This document shows, piece by piece, positions 21,851 to 33,284 of a stretch of 64,000 bases of DNA; within the stretch, counting starts at the first letter, position 1, and each line of letters starts with the position of its first letter. Below the pieces are notes generated by a model that was not told the origin of the DNA, made no database searches, and worked only from the letters and a program-made list of their open reading frames with translations. The translations under genes and the position numbers were made by a program. This DNA is from Phymorhynchus buccinoides (lineage: Eukaryota > Mollusca > Gastropoda > Neogastropoda > Raphitomidae): contig CM065684.1 in the NCBI GenBank assembly GCA_017654935.2, positions 60,910,854-60,974,853 on the forward strand, in the 5' to 3' direction.

Positions 21851-22186
21851 TTGTTTTATGTCTGTGTCGTTCTGTTGTCGTTTGTGTGTGGTGTAGGCTT
21901 AGGCTTTGGATGTGTGCATGTGCCGGATGTGGATGAGAGTGAAATTGGGTCGAGTTGGTTTTTCCAGTTTGTTCATAACGTATTGATTGCACAGGAGACA
22001 GACTTCTTTTTGTCACAGTGGATTGTTGCTTTGATTGTTGGGACACCTTTTGATAATGTGATGATGTGGAAGCAGATGCAGGAAATGCACTGGCCTCATT
22101 GGGATGCTGCTAGAATAACACATTTCTGTACTGTTTTTGCAGAACATTTTCTTCTTTTCTCACACCTATCAAATGGCAGGGGATAA
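21851..22186 (+). pseudogene. Possible ORF1 remnant of the LINE, overlapping ORF2
   Basis: This 111-residue open frame ends at TAA 22184-22186, overlapping the proposed ORF2 start ATGGCAGGGGATAA at 22173 by 14 bases. It has no recognised domain (acidic, then aromatic-rich with FFQFVHNVL). Upstream, ATCGTCAATAAAGATCACG at about 21829 resembles the AATAAAGATCA at the element's own 3' end, so the element's start may lie near 21850. Whether this is the end of a true ORF1 or chance is unresolved. Confidence 0.3.
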
Positions 22187-25100
22187 TTCTTTTAAATTAT
22201 GTTCGTTTAACTGTAACGGTTTAAGCAACTCTAGTAAGAGGAAAGATGTGTTTGATTTTCTCAGAAAGAAGGAGGCCAACATTTACTGTCTCCAAGAGAC
22301 ACATTTAAAAACAAACTCAGAAAATTTCATAAGGGCAAGTTGGGGCTACAATGTTTGGCTCTGTGGTTTAGATACAAATAAAAATGGGGTGGCTATATTT
22401 TTTAACAATAATTTTGAATATAAATTGATTGATGTCACCAGAGATCCCCATGGTTGTTACATAATAATGAATGTGGAATTTTTGAACAAACAAATTACCT
22501 TGGTGAATTTATATGGGCCCAGTAATTGTGACAGACCTGAATTTGTCCATAATGTCTGCGAACATATTGAGCGCATTGCCAATGAACATGTGATCATCAC
22601 AGGGGACTGGAATTGTGCCTTGGACATGAAGATAGATGTCAGAAATTATACAAGTGTTAATAATCGTCCAAGGACAAGGAAAAGGATTAATGACATGATG
22701 ACAAAATTAAATCTTTTTGATGTTTTTAGGGAAATGTACCCAGAAAAAAGAGTATATACTTGGCGCAAATTTAACTCCTTTAAACAAGGAAGACTTGACT
22801 ATTTTCTAATTAACGAAGAATTATTGGCGGAAACAAATGATATTCTTACTAACCCAGGTTACAGATCAGATCATTCTTTAGTTACTATGCTTCTAAAAAA
22901 AGAACAGTTTAAACGTGACAGACCTTTTTGGAAGTTTAACAACAGTTTACTTAAGGATAAGAAATATATTTTAGAAATAAAAAATGTTATTAAGGATGTA
23001 AAAAAACAATATGCATTACTACCTTACAATTTGGATAATATTGATATCATTTCTAATGAAGATATCTCTTTTCAGATTAATGAGCAACTATTTTTTGAAA
23101 CTCTATTGTTGCAAATTAGGGGGAAAACTATTTCATATGCTACTTATAAGAAAAAGATGGAAACTCAACAAGAACTGGACCTTGAAAAAAGAATTCGTAA
23201 TCTTGAATATAATTTGCAGGATCATGATATTCCAGTTTTAGAAGATTTAAAAATCCAGTTGCAGGAAATTAGAGATCACAGGATTCGAGGCATGGCAATG
23301 CGTTCAAAGGTTCGTTGGATTAATCAGGGTGAAAAGGTAAACAAATATTTCTGTAACCTTGAAAGCCGTAATTACCTGGATAAATCAATACCCTTTTTGG
23401 AAAAAGAAAGTGGACCAATAATTTCAGATCAAAAGAGTATTCTTAATGAAACAAAACAATATTATGAAGATTTATACAATTTTCAAGACGTAGATGATAT
23501 TAACATTACTGATGAACTCCCTGATGCGCCGGTTTTAACAGAGGAAGAGAGTGAATCCATAGAGAGCTTAATAACAGTTCAGGAAGCAGCGAGTGCTTTG
23601 AAAAATATGAAAAATTTGAAAAGTCCTGGACCGGATGGCTTCACCGTTGAATTTTTAAAAATTTTCTTTGTTGATATTGGTTCTTTTCTTGTGCGTTCTA
23701 CCAATGAAAGTTTCAACGAGGGTCAAATGTCAATAACTCAGCGACAAGGAACAATAATATGTATCCCTAAAGAGGGGAAACCTAAACGGTTTATTAAAAA
23801 TTGGCGTCCCATTTCCCTTTTGAATATTACATACAAAATGGCTTCAGCTTGCATCGCTAATCGCCTTAAAAGTGTTTTGCCAAGCATAATTCACGAAAGC
23901 CAAAAGGGATTCTTAAAAGGTCGATTTATTGGAGAAAATATTAGGTTACTCTATGACACATTGTTGTACACTGAAAAAGAAAATATTCCAGGTATGTTTT
24001 TACTTGTAGACTTTGAAAAGGCGTTTGATAGTGTGTCTTGGTCCTTTTTACAAAAGTGTTTACATTTTTTTAAGTTTGGTCCCGATATTATTAACTGGAT
24101 AAAAACTTTCTACAACCAAATTTCTACAAATGTATTAGTTAACGGTCAATACTCTCCTTGGTTCTCAATACAAAGAGGGGTCAGGCAGGGGGACCCTTTC
24201 TCCCCCTATTTGTATTTAATTTGTGCAGAAATATTGTCTGTTATGATCCGCCGTAATGTGAACATTAAAGGAATCAAAATTAAAGATAAAGAAAGCTTAT
24301 TGTCCCAATTTGCAGACGATACAGCATTGTGCCTTGATGGGTCAGAAAGGTCCTTTAAGGAAACAGTATATACTCTTTCAAGATTTGCACATATTTCTGG
24401 TTTAAAAATAAATTTTGACAAAACCCAAATTGTCTGGATAGGTAGTAGGAAAAATTGTGGCATTCGGTATATGCGTGATAAGAACTTTGTTTGGGACCCG
24501 GGCACTTTCAAAATCTTAGGCATTAAATTTTCTACCAATATTGATACTATCGTACAACTAAATTATGAAGACAAATTGTTTGCAATGAAACGAATATTAG
24601 CTTTTTGAAAGAAACGACAAATTACACCCTTTGGAAAAATAACGGTTATCAAAACATTAGTATTTTCAAAAATAATCCATTTATTAATTAACCTGCCTGA
24701 CCCGCCAGAAGACTTTTTAAAAACTTTAGAGAAGGAATTGTATATTTTTTTGTGGAATGGTAAACAAAGTAAAATTAAAAGATCTGTGGTTGAAAAACAA
24801 TACTTTGAGGGGGGGTTAAAAATGCTAAATGTCAAACACTTTTTGTCATCCATGAAAATATCTTGGTTAAAGAGACTAAATTGCGATTCCGAATGGAAAG
24901 ATTTTACAATTAACATGTTCCCTAGGCTGGAAAATTTAAAACTATTCGGAGCTGAATACGCTAGTATTGTTATTGAAAATGTTAAAAACCCATTTTGGAA
25001 GGATGTCGTTAAACATTATAAAAAATTGTGTGTGAAATGTTGTCCATCCTCTGTACATGAATTCATGTCTGAATGCATTCATTATAATATCAATATTTTA

Positions 25101-25942
25101 AGAGGACGAAGGGTAGTTTATGCGCGAGAATGGTGTGATTATGATATTTACTTTGTAAAAAATTTAATGAATGATAATGGCAATTTCATGACGTATAACC
25201 AATTCTTGCTGAAATACCCTGGTATTACAACTAATTTTATATTGTATGAAGGCATTGTTAATGCTATCCGAACTTATTGTCAAAAATTAAAAGTGGTCCT
25301 AACCAATAGATATAAAATATTAGACTCAAAAACATGGGTTTGCATTAACAAGGGCAATAAGTATGTGCAAACCATTTTAAATGCAAATGATGCTGTTCCA
25401 ACAGCAGTCATAAAATGGAATGGCCTGTTTGAGACCCTGAGCTGGAAATATATTTTTTCACATTTATACAAAACTACTACAGATGGTTTCAAACCAGGTT
25501 ATTGCACAGGCTACTCCCCACTCAGAAATACTTGTTTAGAATCAAAATTGTTGATTCCCCTTTGTGCAATTTCTGTAATATGGATGAACAGACCATATCA
25601 CACATGTTATTTGACTGTGCTATTGTACATAGATTTTGGACAAGCTTTGAAAATGTGCTTAAAGAACAATGCCAACATTGTGATTTTTTTCAAATTGATA
25701 AAGAACTGGTTTTATTTGGAGTAAAACAAAATATAAAAACAGATAAACCAATGGATTTCATTTTGCTCCTGGCCAAATTTTATATATACAAGTCCAAATT
25801 ACAAAATGTCCAGCCAAATTTAAAGGTCTTTATAGCCATACTTAAAAACAGAATTGAACTAGAAAAATATATGTCTTCCTTAAACTATGCCTTAAGTGGA
25901 TTTGAAGAGAGTTGGTTACCTTACTCAACAATAATTTCATGA
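22173..25942 (+). pseudogene. APE-type LINE ORF2 (endonuclease-RT), one stop and one frameshift
   Basis: The start MAGDNSFKLCSFNCNGLSNS opens an apurinic-endonuclease-like domain (SFNCNGL, QETHL, NLYGPSN, TGDWNC, RLDYFLI, SDHSLV; about residues 1-235). The RT domain follows (SPGPDGFTVEFLK, NWRPISLLN, VDFEKAFDSVSW, RGVRQGDPFSPYLYL, FADD at about residue 713). A C-terminal CNFCNMDEQTISHMLFDC zinc-knuckle-like motif lies at about 25570-25625. The motif style is closest to the L1/Tx1 group. TGA at 24606-24608 interrupts the frame, which continues in the same frame to about 25490. A frameshift between about 25450 and 25505 then moves the rest to another frame ending at 25942. Repaired length would be about 1256 residues, a usual ORF2 size. 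This is a recently dead copy lying in intron 2. Confidence 0.88.
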
Positions 25943-26209
25943 TTAAAATAAAATATTTGATAGTACTTAGGTGGATATTGTCTTATGTTGTTGATCTATT
26001 TCTTAATATCTAATGACACTTGTGTGGGCAATATCATGTAATCTGTTTTCAGTATCTGACAACATTTGGATGGTAATTAATGTAATGTTTTATGCTTCCA
26101 GAAATAATAGGTTAATGCTTCTCTTGAAAGAAAGAGGAATTTGAATTAACTTCCATTGTGCTTAATCATTTGCTTGATCTTGATTGACTCTATATGATAT
26201 CATCTGTAG

Positions 26210-26255
<46 letters not shown>

Positions 26256-26740
26256 TATGTGTGTGTCTATGTGTTTTGTGTGTATATTTTGATCTTGTGT
26301 TCTTATTCCCATTTCCTCAAGCATATTGTATTGTTACCTTTCTTTCTTACTATGATTAACTACTACTATTGCTTTGATCTCCATTATTGTTTGTTGTTGT
26401 GGTTAATGTAACTGTTTCTGTTTTGTAATGAAAAAAAACCCCAAAACCCTTCTTTTTGGATCTTATAATCAATAATTGTGTAATATCTAAACTACGGCTA
26501 TCAATAATAGATTATATTAAGTTTCTTTACCCTTTCATTAGATTAACGGTGATGAGCTGTTGATGTTTGTTTTCTTTTTCTTCGTATTATGTTTGCTCTA
26601 ATTTGCTCTGAATTCATTTATATACATGTATGTTGATGATGGTACGAAGGAGTGAGTGAAAGCAGGAATTGTGGAATGAAAGAAAAGAAGGAATAAAAAT
26701 TATTAAATACAAAAAAAAATAATAAAGATCATTTTGACAT
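25943..26740 (+). mobile_element. LINE 3' UTR and end
   Basis: AT-rich sequence after ORF2 holds a (TG)n tract at 26211-26255 and ends AAATACAAAAAAAAATAATAAAGATC near 26735. The A-rich end with AATAAA fits a LINE 3' terminus. The exact end and any target duplication could not be fixed. Confidence 0.55.
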
Positions 26741-26990
26741 GACACTTTTCTTTGTTTGTCAAATGAGTGATACTAATGGAGCAGGGGAGAGAACAAGTGT
26801 TGCCGGGGCAAAGGAAGCGACAATGTACAAGCTGTTACACAGTTTAAGCTGTTAAATCGCAAGTGTGCATATTATTGATTAATCTGTAACTACTCTGTTT
26901 TCATAATCGTGTTTTTATAGTTACAAATTGCTTTCAGTTTTGAAGAATTGAAAACAAAATGCTCTGAATGGTTAGCATATTTATTATATA
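26741..26990. other. Intron 2 sequence, nothing assigned
   Basis: No repeat or exon was recognised between the LINE end and the MITE at 26991. Confidence 0.35.
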
Positions 26991-27336
26991 TACAGTGGAA
27001 CCTCCCTTACAACCTCCCCCTCCTTATGATAAAAATCCGTTTAAAGTCCTTCAGTCTGAAACAGACACATATTTTATTATGGGACATTAGTAGATATAAA
27101 GATGGTGGGAACGATCCTGGAGGCATTGCCCGGAGGCAGTGCAACTCCAGGAAAGTCCCGAATTTTTAACGATACAGATGTATTTATAAGACTCCTCCCA
27201 CTTAAGACCTTCTCTGAGACATTGCCCTTCTTTGTAAGTATTAAAATGACCTCCCTTGTATAAATACAACTCCTTCCCACTTAAGACCTTATTTTGGATG
27301 TTTCTTTCAAGGTCTTAAAAGGGAGGTTCCACTGTA
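26991..27336. mobile_element. Pogo/Tigger-like MITE, TACAGTGGAACCTCCCTT ends
   Basis: The left end TACAGTGGAACCTCCCTTAC and right end GTCTTAAAAGGGAGGTTCCACTGTA are inverted over about 18 bases and begin and end with TA. TA targets and CAGTGGAACCTC ends are typical of the pogo/Tigger group. Relatives are at 47584-47782, 55935-56607 and 61376-61930. Confidence 0.8.
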
Positions 27337-27590
27337 ATATGCTATAGAGCTTTGGACAATTTGTGTATTAGACATGAAAACATCTTGTAGACTTTAAACG
27401 CTTGTAAAGGAGGTAGAAGGGTATTTTTTTTGTGTGCAAAATTTGTCTATTATAATTAGTCATGTAACTGGTATGTCGATGGCGATATGATTTTATTTCC
27501 AGTATTATATCTAAACTTGATTGAGAAGGTGAATGTGGTCTGTTTCTTCTTAATCTTAGAATTTTCATATTGTAACTCTTTTACTCTTGT

Positions 27591-27690
27591 ATAATTGTGA
27601 GTGTGTGCGTGCGTGTATGTGTGTGTATGTGTGCGTGCATGCGTTCATATGTGTGTGCATGCATGCATGCGTGTGTGTGTGTGTGTGTGA
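27591..27690. repeat. (TG)n-rich microsatellite
   Basis: TG/CG/CATG-rich tract. Confidence 0.8.
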
Positions 27691-27780
27691 GGAAGAAAGA
27701 GAACGTTGCGTGCAAGCATCGTGTTTATTTTACTTTATAATGATTTATTGTTTGTTTGCCTTTAATGTTCTTGTTATCAA

Positions 27781-27826
27781 TGTAAAGCACATGTGAGAAA
27801 GAGTGCTGTATAAATTCCCATTATTA
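27781..27826 (+). mobile_element. LINE/SINE 3' tail fragment
   Basis: GTAAAGCACATGTGAGAAAG then GCTGTATAAATTCCCATTATTATT matches the inverse of 20522-20600. Confidence 0.55.
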
Positions 27827-28084
27827 TTTGTTTTTATTTTGCTGTTCCATTTTCTGGGCTGTACAGTGGCCACTCATTTTGAGTCCAGCTTCGAAATCAG
27901 GAGGTCGTAATCAGCGCATGGAATATGCCTCTATAGTTTTAGAGGGTTACTTGGATATTATTAGGCCCGGTCTCTCTTTACGATTTTAAAACTTTTTTTT
28001 TCTTTTAAGTGTGTCGGGTGAAAACATTTTCAACGTTTTGTGACGCACCGGTCCTGAAGTCGATGCATCAAATGGGAGATTTGG

Positions 28085-28170
28085 TATTTGCTACTTTATA
28101 GTCACAGAGACGTCTCTGTGAAATTCGGGTTGCTCCCACCTGGAGAGCGTGTCGCAGCCAGAAGCACACC
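28085..28170. repeat. Dispersed repeat with palindromic CAGAGACGTCTCTG
   Basis: ATAGTCACAGAGACGTCTCTGTGAA, then TTGCTCCCACCTGGAGAGCG and GTCGCAGCCAGAAGC, is shared with 32966-33066 and, degraded, with 37858-37925. Confidence 0.65.
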
Positions 28171-28377
28171 ACCTTTTTTTTTAGTTTTTTGCATGTGATT
28201 TTTGTGTGACTGATGAGGAAGGAAAGGGAGGGGGAACATTTTTACCAAATGACAACTTTTTCGTTGCCACTGGGTTTAATGTTTGGTAAATGCATGGGCG
28301 TACAGGATCTCGGTTTATCTTCTCGTCCGAAAGACTCCACGTTCAGACCGTAAGGCCTAGTGCAGAGTGAGAGGAAA

Positions 28378-28447
28378 AATCCCCTGTTCCCAGGTTCGAA
28401 CTGGGGTTTATTGTGTACGAGGCGAACGCGTTACCTCTGTGCGTAAG
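28378..28447 (-). repeat. tRNA-derived fragment (T-arm and D-arm recognisable)
   Basis: On the minus strand, CACAGAGGTAACGCGTTCGC is followed by a perfect T-arm CCCAG-TTCGAAC-CTGGG. The anticodon arm and acceptor stem do not fold well, so I treat it as a tRNA pseudogene or SINE head, not a functional tRNA. Confidence 0.5.
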
Positions 28448-28982
28448 AATTACCACTGGAGTCTGAACGCCCCCCCCCCCCCGGTTTGTCAGGTATAGTC
28501 TCTGCATGGGTGAAAGCAGTTCAGGCATGCTCCTGAAATCAGGATTGAAAAACCTGATGGAAACAGTCTTCAGTATTGGCCATCTTGTCATCCAGAACCA
28601 CGATCTTATAAAATCAAGCATTTCTCCCAAAACTGATGGCAGATTAAAACAAAGTGATAGATATATGCAATTCTAACACTATCCCCACCCAAGTCAAAAA
28701 GTCAAGTCAAAAAGTTTATTTCAAAACCCCCAGGGGGCACATGAAAAATGTTACACATCACAATGTAACCAATACAATAACACAATTCGCTTATACTCAA
28801 TGAAGACAGAAACACAACGCATAATATGGCATACACAGACACACACACATGTATGTATATTCAAATTGTTTTCAACGGGGCCACCACTTTTCAGGATTGG
28901 GAAGATTCAGAGAACATCGAAAAATGTCGTTTCAGGGTTGAGATAATTTTTTGCTTTCACCCATGTCTCTGTATGTGTTCAG

Positions 28983-29088
28983 GAGGTGGGGGAGCTGCTA
29001 AGACCTGTGCTGAGCGACTACGGTGCATGGGATAGCCGCGCCTTGAAGGACAAAAAACTGAAGAAACAGAGCCAGAGCTGTCTACTGG
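28983..29088 (+). CDS. Exon 3, host gene
   Basis: This 106-bp exon (phase 0 to phase 1) lies between acceptor GTTCAG| and donor CTGG|GTGAGA. It encodes EVGELLRPVLSDYGAWDSRA followed by LKDKKLKKQSQSCLL and the first base of the next Gly. It reads like a helix (EVGELLRPVL) followed by a charged Lys-rich helix. The last-base carry-over joins exon 4 (GPTLRLGF) in frame, which is good support because the exons are 2.8 kb apart. Confidence 0.8.
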
Positions 29089-29118
29089 GTGAGACTGGTG
29101 CACATGCAGATGTCCCAC

Positions 29119-29270
29119 GGGCGTGTAGTCATGAGTGCATATTAGACAGTTAACACAGGTAGTAGTATGTAAATTAGACTAAGCTCCCAAAACGATTGGC
29201 TGTTTAGCCTAATTTACATACTACTAGGACCCGTGTTGACTGTCTAAGACGCACTCATGATTACACCCTC
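29119..29270. repeat. Inverted repeat, arms about 60 bp
   Basis: TAGTCATGAGTGCATATTAG and AGTAGTATGTAAATTAG on the left are inverse to CTAATTTACATACTACT and CTAAGACGCACTCATGATTA on the right. This is probably a small MITE or foldback. Confidence 0.7.
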
Positions 29271-29399
29271 CGGTCTTGTTTTCTTTGCTTCTTTAAAAAA
29301 AATCTATAACTTAATAAATAAATGAATTCATGCATACACAAATAATTAAATGAATTATGTTACTAACTGAGGACTTGACGCATTGTCCGCCCCTTGATT

Positions 29400-30005
29400 T
29401 ACTGGTCTTTGTTTCTTTCTGCGTCTGTCTCTTTCTTTCTCTCTGTTTCTGTCTCTTTCTTTCTCTCTGTTTCTGTTTCTGTCTTTCTCTCTGTTTCTGT
29501 CTCTGTCCTTCTCTCTGTTTCTGTCTCTCTCCCTCCCTCTGTTTCTGTCTCTGTCTTTCTCTCTGTTTCTGTCTCTCTCTCTCTGTTTCTGTCTCTCTCA
29601 CTCCCTCTGTTTCTGTCTCTGTCTTTCTCTCTGTTTCTGTCTCTCTCACTCCCTCTGTTTCTGTCTCTGTCTTTCTCTCTGTTTCTGTCTCTCTCACTCC
29701 CTCTGTTTCTGTCTCTCTCTCTGTTTCTGTCTCTCTCCCTCCCTCTGTTTCTGTCTCTGTCTTTCTCTCTGTTTCTGTCTCCCTCCCTCCCTCTGTTTCT
29801 GTCTCTCTCCCTCCCTCTGTTTCTGTCTCCCTCCCTCCCTCTGTTTCTGTCTCTGTCTTTCTCTCTGTTTCTGTCTCTGTCTTTCTCTCTGTTTCTGTCT
29901 CTCTCCCTCCCTCTGTTTCTGTCTCTCTCCCTCCCTCTGTTTCTGTCTCTCTCCCTCCCTCTGTTTCTGTCTCTCTCCCTCTCTCTCTCTCTTTCCCTAT
30001 CTCTC
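29400..30005. repeat. Pyrimidine minisatellite (CTCTGTTTCTGTCTC variants)
   Basis: About 600 bases are built from CTCTGTTTCTGT, CTCTCCCTCCCT and CTGTCTTTCT modules in irregular order. Every third-base pattern is open, so frames of over 200 residues on both strands are artefacts. Confidence 0.9.
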
Positions 30006-30074
30006 GATCTGTGTGAGAATCTATTAATGGACATCCACATGCGCATTTAAAATGAATGTTGTAGAATGGACCTA

Positions 30075-30294
30075 TTAACCCCTTCCCTGCCGGGTCTGTG
30101 TCTACTATGGGATATGTGATGTCATTGATGATGTCATAACTTTTGATGTCATAGCCCTGGAATGACCGTTTTTGGCTTAGAAAAGTCAGGAAAGATAAAC
30201 TATTTTCTCAGATTGGGTCTAACAGGTCTCTTTTAAATTTTATAATAAGAAAATCTATAATTTCTCTGTTTTCCTCTGGCAGTGAAGGGGTTAA
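30075..30294. mobile_element. TTAA-flanked MITE
   Basis: It begins TTAACCCCTTCCCTGCCGGG and ends CTGGCAGTGAAGGGGTTAA. It is a close relative of 1412-1652 throughout, giving a clean family member with perfect TTAA on both sides. Confidence 0.8.
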
Positions 30295-30690
30295 TCATGT
30301 CTGGGTGTGTTGATGTTGGATATTTTTTTTCTTTTCTCTCCCCATTATGTAAGCCACCCAGCAGCATTGCACATGCACACCTCATTTATTTTTGTTGAGT
30401 CATAGGACATAGTGAAACCCCGGTTTATTCACTCATGAAACCAGCTGTCCATATGGATCAGTTATTATGGGGTGTTCAAAGAGGCAACCCGCTTGAAGAG
30501 ACATAGACAGCACTGCTGGCCAGGCATCAGAGTTGTCAGGATTTGCAAATTTCAGAGGATTGAATATTTCTGGCAGAGGATTTGTGTGCGGTGGCAGAGG
30601 TTTTGTCTTTGGTTCTGAGAGTTATATTCATATTAGATAGCATTTTAAAGTGATTTCTTGCCGCATCATGCAATTTTGGTCATGTTGGGA
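30295..30690. other. Intron 3 sequence, nothing assigned
   Basis: I see no repeat or exon. A GGCAGAGG motif occurs twice near 30575-30600. Confidence 0.35.
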
Positions 30691-30933
30691 ACTCAGCGAT
30701 GGCTTGGAGTCAAAACGGACTATCTTTAGATAGGCCATTCACATATTATTGAATTTATTACGAAAACTAATAACTTGTATAAAAAAAAAGATTGCTGAAA
30801 TATAAAAAGCAAAACCCCACTTTTTATATTTCTGCAGTCATTGTTTGATACAAGTTATTAGTTTTTGTAATAAATCCAATAATACGTCAATGGGCTATCA
30901 AAAGATAGTCCGTTTTGACTCCAAGCCATCGTA
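30691..30933. mobile_element. Near-palindromic foldback element
   Basis: The left arm GCGATGGCTTGGAGTCAAAA continues through AACTAATAACTTGTAT, and the right arm is its inverse ATACAAGTTATTAG to TTTTGACTCCAAGCCATCG. A second inner pair (AAATATAAAAAG with CTTTTTATATTT) leaves almost no spacer. The arms are about 110 bases. Confidence 0.75.
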
Positions 30934-31202
30934 ATTTAATGTTGTCCCTCTACGGTCTAGGGTCTTGATGGCTCTTTTATCACGGTTTTCAGAGGATTGG
31001 ACTTCAGGTAATTCTGATGCCTAGCTGCTGCAGTTTGAATGCGTTTTCTCCATTCTGAGATCTTGAAATTTCTCAAATGTGAAATCATATTTATGATACT
31101 CCATGCTCAGTGATCATAGCCTAGGAAGTCAGGTTGCCATGACCCATGTGTACATAACACAGGCTTCAGGCATTCTTTTTTTTTAACTTATTAAAACGAA
31201 CA

Positions 31203-31830
31203 GTTTGTGTTCTTCTTCTTCGTCAATCGCTCAGACAGTTTCCTGTCAATTATGAGGTCAGGTTGCCATTATGCGCCTAACTAAGAAATAGTTATAGTTA
31301 GGCCCAGCATGTTCGTCTTCGGATGGAGAAATTCTTTGTAAGAGTTTCTTGAAAAAGGCAGGAGAATGGACCAGTTACTGAGATAGGCAGAAAGATAGAG
31401 GATGACAGTAAAAAAGAAAAACCCATGGGTGCTACTCTTTAATTTTTACACTGATTTCAGTATTTTTTAATTTTACCAGAAAGTGAACTTCAGTTTTTCT
31501 TAATTCATCAAAGCAAAAACTCATATTGACCACAAGTGATTTGGGGCGTATTGAACTTGGTTGTTCTGTCTTGGAAGTTTACCAAGGCAATTGAATGATT
31601 TTACAAGGCTTATCAGACTCAAACTGTCTCTGTCTATCATTTTAGCTGTCTGTCTATCTCTCTTAACTTGCCCCACTGAATCGTCTGATGGGGCTCTGCC
31701 CCTGTGACCCTGCCAGGGCCAATTGGGTCCCTGGTTTTTTTCATTTGGGGGAGTTGCACCCATGAAAAGCAGAGTCAAAGAGAGTGACAGTTAGAGGAAG
31801 TTTCAAGCACAGAACTTCCAGAAGGTGGGG
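31203..31830 (-). mobile_element. SINE-like family A copy with inserted sequence
   Basis: The 3' module at the left (TTCTTCGTCAATCGCTCAGACAG, CATTATGCGCCTAACTAAGAAAT) and the 5' module at the right (GAACTTCCAGAAGGTGGGG) are separated by the core (GGCAGGAGAATGGACC) and about 350 bases of unrelated DNA (31425-31770). Confidence 0.65.
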
Positions 31831-31921
31831 GATTTTTTTTTTTTTGTTTGTTGGGGGGGGGGGGGGGGGGGGGGTCAGTTTGTGTTAGTGGTTAATACTT
31901 GTACTGTTATCATGGCTGCAG

Positions 31922-31999
31922 GACCCACGTTGCGCTTGGGGTTCACCCTGAAACAGAAGACTGAGCACCAGGGTCTTCTGAACAAATCGTCTGCTAAAG
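31922..31999 (+). CDS. Exon 4, host gene
   Basis: This 78-bp exon lies between acceptor GGCTGCAG| and donor CTAAAG|GTTGGT. It completes the Gly begun in exon 3 and encodes PTLRLGFTLKQKTEHQGLLN then KSSAK, leaving one base for the next Gly. The donor is not the strict consensus at +3 to +6 but the phase carry-over on both sides is exact. Alternating hydrophobic residues (LRLGFTL) suggest a beta strand. Confidence 0.8.
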
Positions 32000-32072
32000 G
32001 TTGGTAACAATGGGATATTTTTTAAAAGATGCGTTTTGTTGATAATTATTATGGTATTCAATTGTATTTCTT

Positions 32073-32081
<9 letters not shown>

Positions 32082-32135
<54 letters not shown>
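32082..32135. repeat. (GA)n microsatellite
   Basis: A perfect GA run in intron 4. A second longer run is at 32241-32310. Confidence 0.95.
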
Positions 32136-32137
<2 letters not shown>

Positions 32138-32238
32138 CAAATTCAATTCAATTCAAACAATTTTAATGACTAGGCCTTCTGCCCATATCATAGGGAGGCT
32201 GGGGGAGGGGGTTATAAAGATACATAACAGAGGGGGGG

Positions 32239-32240
<2 letters not shown>

Positions 32241-32310
<70 letters not shown>
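32241..32310. repeat. (GA)n microsatellite
   Basis: An uninterrupted GA run after a G10 stretch. Confidence 0.95.
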
Positions 32311-32311
<1 letters not shown>

Positions 32312-32639
32312 GTGCGTGCAAGCAACATGTTCATGTTATCGTCTACTCGAATTATTGTTTGTTTGCCTTTAAGAGTCATAGTCTAAGTCTTGAACAAAAG
32401 ACTAAGCTGTACATACCATGCTTTTCCATTGCTGTATGAAATCATTTATCGCACAGCTCTCACTTTGTTATGGGTCCCTGCTTCAGGCTAAGGTCACCCA
32501 GAGGTAAAAGCCATGGAACCAAGGACTTCTGCAGTGAATTGCATTTGGGGCAGTGGGTGGATGCCTCCAGGCTCCATAGTCCATACATGGGAAGCTGGAC
32601 GAACCTGCCCCCTCCATGAGTCTCTCTCCCTGTGGGGAT

Positions 32640-32965
32640 ACCAGGGGGGGGGGGGGGGGTGTCTTTTGTACAAATAGTTCCCCCACCTTCTGGAAGTTCT
32701 GTGCTTGCAACTTCCTCTAATCTGTCACTCTCTTTGACTGTCTTTTCCCTTTGCTTTCTGTCATCTATGTTTTCTGCCTTATTGGCCCATTCTCATGCTT
32801 TTTTTTCTCTCTCAAGAAAGTCTTTCATATAATTTTCTCCTTTGAGCTCCTCCAAAATCAGAATATGTCAGCTGAATGCAGCGGGGAGACCAGTGAAAAT
32901 TGAAAAAACGGACACATTACTTACCTTGCCTATTACGGCCTGAGAACGCAGAAGAAGAAGAAGAA
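32640..32965 (+). mobile_element. SINE-like family A, subtype 1
   Basis: It starts near a G-run with ATAGTTCCCCCACCTTCTGGAAGTTC and then follows the family core. Its 3' module (TTTGAGCTCCTCCAAAATCAG, GGGGAGACCAGTGAAAATTG) matches the copy at 763-1038. It ends GCAGAAGAAGAAGAAGAA. Confidence 0.75.
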
Positions 32966-33066
32966 CCGCTTTGGTACTTGGTTCGTTATAGTCACAGAGG
33001 CATCTCTGTGAAGTTCGTGTTGCTCCCACCTGGAGAGCGCGTCGCAGCCAGAGGCGCGCCACACAT
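32966..33066. repeat. Dispersed repeat with ATAGTCACAGAGGCATCTCTG
   Basis: A second copy of the 28085-28170 repeat. It ends just 15 bases before the exon 5 acceptor. Confidence 0.65.
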
Positions 33067-33082
33067 TTGTTTTTATTTGCAG

Positions 33083-33180
33083 GGTACCTGCATCAGAGCA
33101 TTCAGCCGGTGAAGGTGGTGGCCTATGTGTGCCCAAGACAGCAGGGAACTACTAAGGCTAGCAACTCTGCTTTTGGCAAG
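33083..33180 (+). CDS. Exon 5, host gene
   Basis: This 98-bp exon lies between acceptor TATTTGCAG| and donor GGCAAG|GTGTGC, and starts by completing Gly (G|GG) from exon 4. It encodes [20 protein letters not shown] then [13 protein letters not shown] and ends in phase 0. VKVVAYVC is a strong hydrophobic strand and probably the last element of the N-terminal domain. After it the protein becomes Ser/Thr-rich. The polypyrimidine tract comes partly from the adjacent repeat. Confidence 0.8.
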
Positions 33181-33210
33181 GTGTGCTCATCTTCTTCTTC
33201 TTCAGTGTAG

Positions 33211-33215
<5 letters not shown>

Positions 33216-33284
<69 letters not shown>

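Noticed and set aside
29357..30050. Over 200-residue frames in the pyrimidine minisatellite
   Set aside because: Low-complexity CTCTGTTTCTGT repeats open on both strands; no splice or start support.
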